NCBI GenBank assembly: GCA_023428865.1
Contig: JAEYWT010000169.1
Span: forward strand, 1-8,438
Length of the DNA: 8,438 nucleotides
Direction of reading: 5' to 3'
Source: Bacteroidota bacterium
GTDB taxonomy: Bacteria > Bacteroidota > Bacteroidia > Flavobacteriales_F > PHOS-HE28
Under the pieces are notes generated by a model. It was not told where the DNA came from. It did no database searches and saw only the letters and a list, made by a program, of their open reading frames with translations. Position 1 is the stretch's first letter, and each line of letters opens with the position of its first letter. This document shows, in pieces, positions 1 through 6,568 of the stretch. The position numbers were made by a program, and so were the translations under genes.

Positions 1-861
1 GGCAAGCACATCACCGTGAACTACATGATGGCGAAGGATAGCGTAAAGAGCCGTTTGGATGCGGGTCTTTCGTTCACCGAGTTCAGCTACCAGCTGGTGC
101 AGGGGTACGATTTCTACTGGTTGAACAAACACATGGATTGTACCGTGCAGATGGGCGGTAGCGACCAGTGGGGCAACATCACCACCGGTACCGAACTGAT
201 CCGCCGCATGGGTGGTGGCGAGGCGTATGCGATCACCACACAGCTGCTCACCAAAGCGGATGGCACCAAGTTCGGCAAGAGCGAAGGTGGCAATGTTTGG
301 CTGGATGCGCAGCGCACTTCACCCTACAAGTTCTACCAGTTCTGGCTCAACAACAGCGATGCCGATGCCGCCAAGGCCGTGCGCATCTTCACCACATGGG
401 AACAAGCGTTCGTGGAAGATCTGATCGCGCAGCACGAGAGGGCACCACACGAGCGACGCTTGCAGAAGGAGCTGGCTGGGTTCATCACCACGCTGGTCCA
501 TGGCGAAGGCGAACTGAATGCCGCGATCGCAGCGAGCAACATCCTCTTCGGGAACGCCAACGAAGGGCTCTCCACGCTCAGTGAGCAACAATGGTTGGAT
601 GTGTTCGATGGTGTTCCACAAGCCGAGGTGGCGCGTACGACACTGGAAGGTGGTGCTTCGGTGATCGACCTGCTCACCGATCATACCGGTTTCCTTCCCA
701 GCAAGGGCGAGGCCAAACGGGCGCTCAAAGAAGGTAGCATCAGTGTGAACAAAGTGAAGGTGGACGATGCACGCACGACGAGTGCTTCGGATCTGATCAA
801 CGGGAAGTTCATCCTGCTGCAACGCGGGAAGAAGAACTACTTCCTGGTGAAAGCGGTCTGA
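1..861 (+). CDS. tyrS: Tyrosyl-tRNA synthetase, 3' part (5' end outside window)
   Basis: Cytoplasmic class I aminoacyl-tRNA synthetase that charges tRNA-Tyr with tyrosine using ATP. The reading frame is open from base 1, giving 286 residues. Bacterial TyrS is usually about 420 residues, so roughly the first 140, with the HIGH motif, lie outside the window. Visible signatures are the tyrosine-pocket stretch with SDQWGNI (bases 160-180) and the KMSKS-type loop in the form KFGKS (bases 268-282), both typical of bacterial TyrS. After a helical anticodon-binding region, a C-terminal S4 RNA-binding domain occupies about bases 661-860 (GEAKRALKEGSISVN, ending near the stop). The first GTG in the frame (base 16) is an internal valine, not a start. 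The TGA stop lies 7 bases from the stop of the convergent LuxE-like gene. Codon use resembles its neighbours. Identification is secure. Confidence 0.97.
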   Translation, partial: GKHITVNYMMAKDSVKSRLDAGLSFTEFSYQLVQGYDFYWLNKHMDCTVQMGGSDQWGNITTGTELIRRMGGGEAYAITTQLLTKADGTKFGKSEGGNVWLDAQRTSPYKFYQFWLNNSDADAAKAVRIFTTWEQAFVEDLIAQHERAPHERRLQKELAGFITTLVHGEGELNAAIAASNILFGNANEGLSTLSEQQWLDVFDGVPQAEVARTTLEGGASVIDLLTDHTGFLPSKGEAKRALKEGSISVNKVKVDDARTTSASDLINGKFILLQRGKKNYFLVKAV

Positions 862-868
862 GCTGGCT

Positions 869-1879
869 TTAGGCCTCCATCAACAGGTTGCAGCCACGCA
901 GATCGCTGTGGTCGAATCGCCCCAGCACTTCGAAGCTTGCGTCGGCATATACGCGGCCAAGATCCTGTGTTGCGATGAATGGACAACTGGCGATGTTGGC
1001 CAGGTCGATCACGTTGATACCTCCAGTGCGACCCATTGGCAAAACAGCCAACGGGTCGTTGGGGTCGCGGATGATCACCTTCATCCATGGTGGGCAATGG
1101 TAACGCCCTTCACCCGTTGACCAAGCCTGGCTAAGCAATTCGGTCATGCCATATTCGCTGTGGATGGCCTGCACCTCGAACGCTTCTTTCAGCCTGCGGT
1201 GAAGCTCTTCGCGCACGATCTCCGCACGCCGCCCTTTCATACCGCCCGTCTCCATGATCACCGTTCCCGGTATGGACTGCGGGAACTGCTCCGCCAAGTC
1301 GAGCAATGCGAAGGTGACACCGATGAGCATGGTCTTGCGGCCTTCATTGTGGGAGCGGCGCAGAAGCGCTGCCACCTCTTCGTACTTGTACAGGTATGTT
1401 CCGCTCTCCGGGTCACCTGAGGCCTCGATGAGCTTTTGCGCCATGTACACCAACGAGCTGCCTTCGCGCTCCAGGTAGGCGGGCAGCAGAGCGATGATGC
1501 GCCATGTCGAAGGTTCGCCGTAGGTGGCTGTGAAAGAACTCATGAACGAGCGCTCATACACTGCAGGCCAAGGCACATGGTGTACGCTCGTGGTGGCACC
1601 CGTGGTTCCGCTACTGGTGAAGTGACTGGCAGGGTCAAGCCCGTCTAGTAGCACCCGATGGTTCTTGAACGCAGCGATGGGCAAGAAATGGATGTCCTCG
1701 ACACGACCGATCCGATTATGGTCGATCCGTAGGCCGTTCAGGAATCCACGGTACACAGGGTTCCTTGCGGCGTGCAGGTGAAATAGTTCCAGCGCGAGGG
1801 CGTTGAAGGCTTCCGGGCCATCCACGGTGAATGGTCGGTCCAATACACTCGGATCGATGTATGCCGGGAATTCGGGCAT
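869..1879 (-). CDS. LuxE-domain acyl-protein synthetase (ANL-superfamily adenylating enzyme)
   Basis: A 336-residue protein resembling the LuxE acyl-protein synthetase family, which activates a carboxylate with ATP and transfers the acyl group to a protein thiol. Visible ANL motifs are the Ser/Thr/Gly-rich nucleotide loop TSSGTTGATTS (residues 88-98), METGGMKGRR (209-218), HSEYGMTEL (240-248; equivalent to the YGxTE adenine-binding motif), DLGRV (306-310) and a final LGRFD..DLRG (319-329). It stops soon after that point, without the large C-terminal lid of full acyl-CoA synthetases, as expected for LuxE-like proteins. The ATG at 1879 gives a natural N-terminus. It stands alone: no luxC- or luxD-like genes are visible, so bioluminescence is not implied and the substrate is unknown. 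It is convergent with tyrS (7-base gap) and divergent from the lipoprotein gene. The family call is firm; the biological role is open. Confidence 0.85.
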   Translation of the reverse strand: MPEFPAYIDPSVLDRPFTVDGPEAFNALALELFHLHAARNPVYRGFLNGLRIDHNRIGRVEDIHFLPIAAFKNHRVLLDGLDPASHFTSSGTTGATTSVHHVPWPAVYERSFMSSFTATYGEPSTWRIIALLPAYLEREGSSLVYMAQKLIEASGDPESGTYLYKYEEVAALLRRSHNEGRKTMLIGVTFALLDLAEQFPQSIPGTVIMETGGMKGRRAEIVREELHRRLKEAFEVQAIHSEYGMTELLSQAWSTGEGRYHCPPWMKVIIRDPNDPLAVLPMGRTGGINVIDLANIASCPFIATQDLGRVYADASFEVLGRFDHSDLRGCNLLMEA

Positions 1880-1895
1880 CAGCGGGCCGCCTGCT

Positions 1896-1903
1896 TAACT
1901 TTG
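1896..1903 (+). promoter_or_regulatory. Bacteroidota-type -7 element for the lipoprotein gene
   Basis: TAACTTTG matches the TAnnTTTG consensus exactly. TTCG at 1871-1874 could serve as the -33 element (consensus TTTG), with a 21-base gap. Transcription would start at about 1908-1910, which is at or just before the first ATG of the lipoprotein gene. This gives a very short leader and favours the ATG at 1916 or 1922 if some leader is needed. Inferred from motif and position only. Confidence 0.55.
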
Positions 1904-1909
1904 AGGATC

Positions 1910-2407
1910 ATGTCGATGTCCATGGATCGAACGGCAAAAGTAGTCGGGGGGCTTGCGCTCGCCGCTGTGCTCTTCAGCGGTTGTCTCAAAACAGAGGAGT
2001 TCCCCAACACACCGGCCATCAAGTTCAAGTCGTTCGATTTCTTCGGCGATTCCGCTTCGCTCACGATCTCCTTCACCGATGGAGATGGTGATATCGGTTT
2101 GGATCCTGCCGATAATGCGCCGCCCTTCGATACGGCATCCACCTTCTACTACAACCTCTTTCTGGAGCAGAGCCAGAAGGTGAACGGTGTTTGGCAAGTA
2201 GTGGAATTCGAGATCCCCATCCACTACCGGATACCGCGCATCACACCCACCGGACAGAACAAAGCACTGGAGGGTGAGGTGGCCGTGGCCATTGATCCGT
2301 ATCCGCTTTTCATCGTAGGGGATACGGTGCGCTATAGCGTGGAAATGGTGGATCGTGCGCTCAATCGGAGCAACAAGGTGTTCTCGGATGAGATCATCGT
2401 GCCGTAA
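1910..2407 (+). CDS. Small DGDGD-type lipoprotein, function unknown
   Basis: A 165-residue predicted lipoprotein. A hydrophobic signal segment ends in the lipobox LFSGC, with the lipidated cysteine at residue 25. The mature part has an acidic loop DGDGDIGLD (residues 57-65), reminiscent of calcium-binding loops, followed by a beta-rich region with YYYNLF- and YRIP-type strands and a final segment containing RALNRSNK. Proteins of this pattern are common conserved hypotheticals in Bacteroidota, and I know of no assigned activity. The start is uncertain. In-frame candidates are TTG 1901, ATG 1910, ATG 1916 and ATG 1922. The TTG lies inside the -7 element and is unlikely. The ATG at 1922 gives the cleanest signal peptide (MDRTAK plus a hydrophobic run). 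It is convergent with the phosphate transporter, with 12 bases between stops. It is probably exported and membrane-anchored. Confidence 0.8.
   Translation: MSMSMDRTAKVVGGLALAAVLFSGCLKTEEFPNTPAIKFKSFDFFGDSASLTISFTDGDGDIGLDPADNAPPFDTASTFYYNLFLEQSQKVNGVWQVVEFEIPIHYRIPRITPTGQNKALEGEVAVAIDPYPLFIVGDTVRYSVEMVDRALNRSNKVFSDEIIVP
1935..1942 (-). promoter_or_regulatory. Candidate -7 element for the LuxE-like gene
   Basis: Read on the minus strand this is TACTTTTG, an exact match to TAnnTTTG, 55 bases upstream of the LuxE-like ATG. The predicted transcript start is near 1929, giving a leader of about 50 bases. It lies inside the 5' coding part of the lipoprotein gene. No convincing -33 element is seen at the expected distance, so a chance match is possible. 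Confidence 0.35.
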
Positions 2408-2423
2408 CCCCCGGGCGCGTTAC
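2404..2423. repeat. Short inverted repeat spanning two opposed stop codons
   Basis: GTAAC at 2404-2408 pairs with GTTAC at 2419-2423, with two further C-G pairs separated by C-C mismatches around a CCCGGG-like centre. The TAA of the lipoprotein gene (2405-2407) and the TAA of the phosphate transporter (complement of 2420-2422) sit in the two arms. It could act as a weak two-way transcription end signal, but the stem is short and no T-run follows on either strand. Confidence 0.3.
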
Positions 2424-4144
2424 ACTTCGCCGACCAGTGCCTCGGACACGTTGATCACGTGGTCGCCCACTTTCTCGCAGCTGGAGAAGAGGTCGTTATA
2501 GATCAAGCCGCTTTTCACGTTGTAGTCCCCGGCTTCAATGCTCTTGAGGTGCGTGCGGCGTAACTGATCGCGAAGCTGGTTGATGTGCTGTTCGGCCTCC
2601 ACGGCTTCGTCGATCGCCACGCGGCCATCTTCGGCCTCCAGGTTCTTCAGCATGATGGCGAAGGCGCGTTCCAGCAGACCGAGTAGCTCTTGCAAGTTGG
2701 CGCGTTGTTCCGGTGTGAACCAAAGCCGCTCCTGATGCTTGCGCTCCAATAGCCGCGACATCTGGTAGAAGATGTCGCCGATGCGCTCCAGGTCGCTGAT
2801 GATGGCGAGCATGGCGCGGATGCGTTCGCTCATTTCCTCGTCCTTGGCTTCGGCGCTGGTGCGGGTGAGGTATTTGCTGATCTCCACTTCCAGCTTGTCG
2901 GTGATGTCCTCATACCGCGCCACTTTGCCGAAGAGATCGGTGCGCTCCTTGTCGTTCGTGCTGACGAGCAGTTGGTTCACCATGCCTGTCATACTAGCAG
3001 TGAGCTTGCCGAATTTGGTGATCTCCTTCCGCGCTTCGAGCAAGGAAAGCTCGGGTGATACGGCCATTACCGGATCATTGATATACTCGAGTCGGAACTC
3101 CTTGTCATCTTCGGTGCGACTGGGTACCATGCGTGTTACGATGCGCTCGATCTGCGGAACGAAACCGATCAGCAATAAGGTGTTGAGCACATTGAACGAA
3201 ATATGCAGATACGTGAGCGCCCAAACGAGTACATCGGTGTTGGCATAGGGTGAAGCACCATGCACACTGATCACATACCGATCAAGCAGATGCAAGTAGG
3301 GCCCGAAGAGCAGGAAGGCCCAAACCAAACCGAGCGCTTTGATCACGAAGTGCGCACGCGCTGCACGCCGTCCCCAAACGTTGGCTACCAAGGCGGCCAG
3401 GTTGGCGGTGATGGTGGTGCCGAGGTTCATGCCCAGTACCGAGGCCGCTGCCATTTCGTAACCGATGATGCCCCGCTGACATAGCACCATGGTCGCAGCC
3501 AACGCAACACTGCTGCTCTGCACCATCATGGTGAACAGCATGCCCAGGCCAGCGAAGAGCAGGATGGAGAACGCACCATGACCGGTGATACCCTGTAGAA
3601 CACCAACGCCATCGTTGTCCGGCACGGGAACAACGTTCTTCAGGAATTCCAAACCGAGGAAGAGGATCGCGAAGCCCACCATGAAGTCGCCGATGGGCTT
3701 GGAATGGCGGCTCTTGAGGAACAACAGTGGGAATGCCAGTCCGATGATGGGCAATGCGAACACGTGGATATCCATGGATGCGAAGCCCAGCGCACTGAAG
3801 AGCAAGGCCTTCACCGTGGTGCCGATGTTCGCGCCCAAGAGAACGCCAATGGATTGACGCACCGTGATCAAGCCCGCATTGGCGAAGCTCACCACCATGA
3901 CCGAGGTGACCGAGGAGAGCTGGATGAGCACTGTGGTGACGAAGCCCGTGAACACGCTGAGCACACGGTTCGCGGTCATCACCTTCATCACATCGCGCAT
4001 GCGCGCACCGGCCACTTTCTGAAGACCTTCGCTCATGGCTTTCATGCCATAGATGAACAAGCCGAGCGATCCCGCCAGGGTGAGGAATTCAATGATGCCG
4101 AATCGCATGCGCAGATGCTCCAGGAAGCGGGCGCAAGCTATCAT
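2420..4144 (-). CDS. Na+/phosphate cotransporter with C-terminal PhoU-like domain (NptA/YjbB type)
   Basis: Inner-membrane protein of 574 residues predicted to couple sodium entry to phosphate movement. The first 340 residues or so carry two related Na/Pi-cotransporter repeats. Repeat 1 has QLSSVTS (75-81) and GANIGTT (104-110); repeat 2 has QSSSVAL (209-215) and GMNLGTT (238-244). Hydrophobic membrane segments surround each. The cytoplasmic C-terminus (about 360-574) is helical and PhoU-like, with acidic metal-binding-type motifs YEDITDKLE (411-419), DLERIGDIFY (451-460) and SSCEKVGDHVINVSE (554-568). Total length fits the fused family. In the first motif the second residue is Leu where QSSS-type Ser is expected. 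The start is uncertain: the ATG at 4144 is the longest, but the ATG at 4108 (residue 13) matches the usual family N-terminus, a few residues before the first hydrophobic stretch, and may be the true one. It is divergent from the histidine kinase. No clear promoter element is seen for this gene. Confidence 0.9.
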   Translation of the reverse strand: MIACARFLEHLRMRFGIIEFLTLAGSLGLFIYGMKAMSEGLQKVAGARMRDVMKVMTANRVLSVFTGFVTTVLIQLSSVTSVMVVSFANAGLITVRQSIGVLLGANIGTTVKALLFSALGFASMDIHVFALPIIGLAFPLLFLKSRHSKPIGDFMVGFAILFLGLEFLKNVVPVPDNDGVGVLQGITGHGAFSILLFAGLGMLFTMMVQSSSVALAATMVLCQRGIIGYEMAAASVLGMNLGTTITANLAALVANVWGRRAARAHFVIKALGLVWAFLLFGPYLHLLDRYVISVHGASPYANTDVLVWALTYLHISFNVLNTLLLIGFVPQIERIVTRMVPSRTEDDKEFRLEYINDPVMAVSPELSLLEARKEITKFGKLTASMTGMVNQLLVSTNDKERTDLFGKVARYEDITDKLEVEISKYLTRTSAEAKDEEMSERIRAMLAIISDLERIGDIFYQMSRLLERKHQERLWFTPEQRANLQELLGLLERAFAIMLKNLEAEDGRVAIDEAVEAEQHINQLRDQLRRTHLKSIEAGDYNVKSGLIYNDLFSSCEKVGDHVINVSEALVGEV

Positions 4145-4211
4145 CGCGATGTTTCCGGTATGTTAAGGGATCGCTGTATCCACCGTCGTTCGCGCCTTTC
4201 CGGTCGCGATG
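4144..4211. repeat. Two 8-bp words, each repeated, in the transporter/kinase intergenic region
   Basis: TCGCGATG occurs at 4144-4151 and 4204-4211. TTTCCGGT occurs at 4152-4159 and 4197-4204. In the left copy the order is TCGCGATG then TTTCCGGT; in the right copy it is reversed and the two words share one T. TCGCGA is itself palindromic. The right copy covers the possible -33 box and the spacer of the kinase promoter; the left copy touches the longest possible transporter start. This could be an operator pair for one regulator acting on both genes. The repeats are seen directly; the regulatory role is inferred. Confidence 0.4.
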
Positions 4212-4229
4212 CTGCCCCGGCTACCTTTG
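4197..4229 (+). promoter_or_regulatory. Bacteroidota-type promoter of the histidine kinase
   Basis: TACCTTTG at 4222-4229 is an exact match to the TAnnTTTG -7 consensus. TTTC at 4197-4200 fits the -33 TTTG box at three of four bases, with a 21-base gap. The transcript would begin near 4235, leaving a leader of about 20 bases before the ATG at 4255. The TTG at 4240 is thus a less likely start. This is the best-placed promoter candidate in the window. Confidence 0.6.
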
Positions 4230-4254
4230 CGCGGCACTCTTGACCGTTCGATCC

Positions 4255-5295
4255 ATGGGCCATTTATCTCCACGCCAAGTCGCCTTGCTCGCCGCATTGG
4301 CCATCACGCTGGTAGTGGCGGCATTGCTTGGGGTAGCGCACTGGGCCGGTGGCTTGCGGATCGATGGAGGATGGGCCGTTATGCTGATCGTGGTCTCCTT
4401 CGGCGTGGCATATGGGTCCTTCTCCTTTGGGATCGATCGGTTCGTACATTCTCGGCTCAAGCTGCTGTATCGCACCGTTCACGAACTGCGCCGCACCCGG
4501 AAAGCCGACGATCGTATCGATCTGAAAGGCGACGTGCTCGGTCGGGTGAATGCGGAAGTATCCGCTTGGGCCAGTGAGCGACGTACGGAGATACAAGCGC
4601 TGCAGGAGCGCGAAGAGTTCAGACGGGAGTTCATCGGGAACCTGGCCCACGAACTGAAGACGCCCATCTTCAATATTCAAGGCTATATCCTCACCTTGCT
4701 CGAAGGTGGATTGGAAGATGAGAAGGTGAACCGCGATTTCCTGCAACGTGCATCCAACGGTGTGGACCGGCTGATGAAGATCGTGGAGGACCTTGATCTG
4801 ATCACCAAGCTCGAGAGCGGTGTCATGGATCTGCGCACTACACGCATGGACCTCCACGAGCTCGTGGATGACACCATCGCCAATATGGAGATACTGGCCA
4901 GAGGACGAAAAGTGTTGCTTGTGAACGCGCTGGAATCTGGCACCTTCGTCATGGCTGATCGTAACCGCATGGCACAGGTCTTCACCAACCTGTTCACCAA
5001 TGCGATCAACTATGGTCGCGAAGGGGGGCATTGCACTGTGCGTGCATATCCTATGGACGAACGCCTGCTGGTGGAAGTGAGCGATGACGGCATCGGCATC
5101 AGTGCCGAACACCTACCGCGCTTGTTCGAGCGATTCTATCGGGTCGGTAAAAGCCGCGCGCGTAACGAAGGTGGTTCCGGTCTTGGTCTGGCCATCGTGA
5201 AACACATCATCGATGTACACGGCGGCACGATCACGGTGAAGAGCGTGGAAGGGGAGGGCGCCACCTTCGCCTTTACGCTGGAACGGAGCGTCTGA
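4255..5295 (+). CDS. Two-TM sensor histidine kinase (PhoR/ResE-like)
   Basis: Membrane sensor kinase of 346 residues. It has two hydrophobic segments (about 7-29 and 38-60) with only a short loop between them, so it lacks a large outer sensing domain. A charged, probably coiled-coil linker (61-122) follows, then the HisKA domain with the phosphate-accepting His132 in FIGNLAHELKTP. The ATPase domain has an N-box with Asn245 and Asn249 (TNLFTNAINYG), a G1 box DDGIGI (277-282), an F-box LFERFYRVG (290-298) and a G2 box GGSGLGLAIVKH (306-317). All catalytic motifs are intact. The ATG at 4255 is preferred because of the promoter spacing. No response regulator gene lies beside it, so its partner is elsewhere. 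It is divergent from the Na+/Pi transporter, which makes phosphate-related sensing plausible but unproven. Its stop is 5 bases from that of the convergent nuclease. Confidence 0.92.
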   Translation: MGHLSPRQVALLAALAITLVVAALLGVAHWAGGLRIDGGWAVMLIVVSFGVAYGSFSFGIDRFVHSRLKLLYRTVHELRRTRKADDRIDLKGDVLGRVNAEVSAWASERRTEIQALQEREEFRREFIGNLAHELKTPIFNIQGYILTLLEGGLEDEKVNRDFLQRASNGVDRLMKIVEDLDLITKLESGVMDLRTTRMDLHELVDDTIANMEILARGRKVLLVNALESGTFVMADRNRMAQVFTNLFTNAINYGREGGHCTVRAYPMDERLLVEVSDDGIGISAEHLPRLFERFYRVGKSRARNEGGSGLGLAIVKHIIDVHGGTITVKSVEGEGATFAFTLERSV

Positions 5296-5300
5296 TCCGC

Positions 5301-6542
5301 CTACCGTATCGCGTCCTCGTAGAGCACGACTTCCTTTTCGTTGTTGATGCTGATCCGGGGAATGTCGTCGAACATGGTGAGCTTGCCCGTTACGCAGACC
5401 TTCTTGTTCAGCAACCAGGCTTCCGGATCATAGCTGAAGTTGGGTCCATTGTACTCCCAGACGGTGGCGTAGAAATCCTGGTAGGGATGAACGCGATCGA
5501 AGTTCAAATAGATAGCCTTCGCTTTGGCGGTCTTGCGCGTGCTTACCACGGTTCCACATATGGTGGCGGTCTTCCCAATATGATACTTCGCTTGCGCCGT
5601 ATTGAACATGCCTTTGGGTAGCGGTGCCTTCAAGGGCTCAACCTCCCCGAAGGTGGGGTCGCCTTCGGCATACCAATCCTTCGGTTCGCGCATGGCTTCG
5701 ATACGTGCCTCCAAAGCATCATCCAACGCATGGAAAAAGTCCAGTCCGGTCAAGGTTTCCACACTATCCACCGTAACGGCGTAGCTGGTGGGTGAGCCAT
5801 CCAGTTTTCCGTTGCGCATAACGAAGGCGATGGCTTTGGGTTCGTCGCCATCCAGGTCCGCGATCACTTTCCAGAAGTACTCCGGTATGCTCACATCATT
5901 CTGTCGATCGGCTTTCTGCATGGTCGGCAAACCATCGCGTAGCACAGGCCCGGTCATGATGAAGACACGTCGTTTGCTGAAGTTCACATACCGGCGTCCC
6001 CAGTCCTCTAGATCAGCCCAGATCTCGCGGTTGAAATCCGCCAATTGTGGACTGATGTTCGAGTAGTAATAGGTGGCCTTCAAGGCGTCGTAGTTCCAAC
6101 GCATGTCCGCACTTGGTACCAGATGCCCTCGGTCGTAGCCGCTGTACCAATAGTCTGCGGTCACGGCTGTTCCGGTCTTCACTGCCGGATCGGGCAGGAA
6201 GGAATCGATACGCGCGAGGTTGCCTTTGATCAGATCCGGCGATGCTACGTGCGCTGTCCACTTGGGTTGTTCATGCTTCTCGCTGTACACCAACATGTGG
6301 CCTGGGTGTACCACCACTTCATCGCCCGGTTCCAACTTGGGCAGTCCGATGCGTTCAAGGTCTTTTCGGATGATGGCCAGCTTGACACTATCGATACGCC
6401 CGGTGATACGCGTCTGTTGCTCCTCGATGGCAGCACGTTGTTCTTCGAGCTTCTTCAGCTTTCCATCCAAGTCGCCTTGGGCATGTGCGGCCAGGACAAG
6501 TACCGCGCTGGTCACAACCAGTAGGTGGCGTAATTCTATCAT
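5301..6542 (-). CDS. Secreted DNA/RNA non-specific endonuclease with C-terminal OB-fold-like domain
   Basis: A 413-residue exported nuclease predicted to cut DNA and RNA without sequence preference. Residues 1-22 form a signal peptide (hydrophobic core, then AAHAQG), and residues 24-62 look like a coiled coil. The Endonuclease_NS (NUC1/Serratia-type) domain spans about 70-280. It has the DRGH motif at 137-140 (catalytic His140) and a metal-ligand segment FNREIWADLE, with Asn171 and Glu179 at the same spacing as Asn119 and Glu127 of Serratia nuclease. The final part (about 318-408) has an OB-fold-like pattern, GKTATICGTVV through KKVCVTGKL, which may help bind nucleic acid. The ATG at 6542 was chosen over an in-frame TTG at 6572 because it gives a normal signal peptide. 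It lies 26 bases downstream of the glycosyltransferase gene on the same strand. Likely role: nucleic-acid scavenging outside the cytoplasm. Confidence 0.92.
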   Translation of the reverse strand: MIELRHLLVVTSAVLVLAAHAQGDLDGKLKKLEEQRAAIEEQQTRITGRIDSVKLAIIRKDLERIGLPKLEPGDEVVVHPGHMLVYSEKHEQPKWTAHVASPDLIKGNLARIDSFLPDPAVKTGTAVTADYWYSGYDRGHLVPSADMRWNYDALKATYYYSNISPQLADFNREIWADLEDWGRRYVNFSKRRVFIMTGPVLRDGLPTMQKADRQNDVSIPEYFWKVIADLDGDEPKAIAFVMRNGKLDGSPTSYAVTVDSVETLTGLDFFHALDDALEARIEAMREPKDWYAEGDPTFGEVEPLKAPLPKGMFNTAQAKYHIGKTATICGTVVSTRKTAKAKAIYLNFDRVHPYQDFYATVWEYNGPNFSYDPEAWLLNKKVCVTGKLTMFDDIPRISINNEKEVVLYEDAIR

Positions 6543-6549
6543 CGAACGG

Positions 6550-6557
6550 CTAAGGTA
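6550..6557 (-). promoter_or_regulatory. Possible -7 element for the nuclease gene
   Basis: On the minus strand this reads TACCTTAG, one mismatch from TAnnTTTG, in the 26-base gap after the glycosyltransferase gene. It would start transcription close to the nuclease ATG at 6542. No good -33 element is seen; the region it would occupy is glycosyltransferase coding sequence. The nuclease may instead be read through from the upstream gene. Confidence 0.3.
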
Positions 6558-6568
6558 GCGGACACCGA

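Noticed and set aside
268..282. KFGKS in place of KMSKS in TyrS as an abnormal active site
   Set aside because: This form is normal for bacterial tyrosyl-tRNA synthetases.
319..822. 167-codon minus-strand frame opposite tyrS
   Set aside because: A shadow of the tyrS codon pattern. No motif, start context or promoter supports it.
859..880. GGC-TTTAG-GCC as a terminator between tyrS and the LuxE-like gene
   Set aside because: Only a 3-bp stem with no T-run; too weak to call.
4134..4140. Minus-strand TAGCTTG as a promoter element for the phosphate transporter
   Set aside because: It is one T short of the consensus spacing, overlaps the possible coding region and has no supporting -33 element.
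3704..4243. 179-codon plus-strand frame running from the transporter into the kinase intergenic region
   Set aside because: The predicted product is dominated by His, Glu and Arg, typical of an antisense reading of membrane-protein codons, and it lacks a domain.
4264..5112. Long open frame (282 codons) on the minus strand inside the histidine kinase gene
   Set aside because: It lies wholly opposite a gene with all kinase motifs intact. The encoded protein has no recognisable domain and is rich in His and Gln, as expected from reading GC-biased codons on the other strand.
6045..6524. 159-codon plus-strand frame opposite the nuclease gene
   Set aside because: The nuclease frame has a signal peptide and a complete active site; this frame has no family resemblance.
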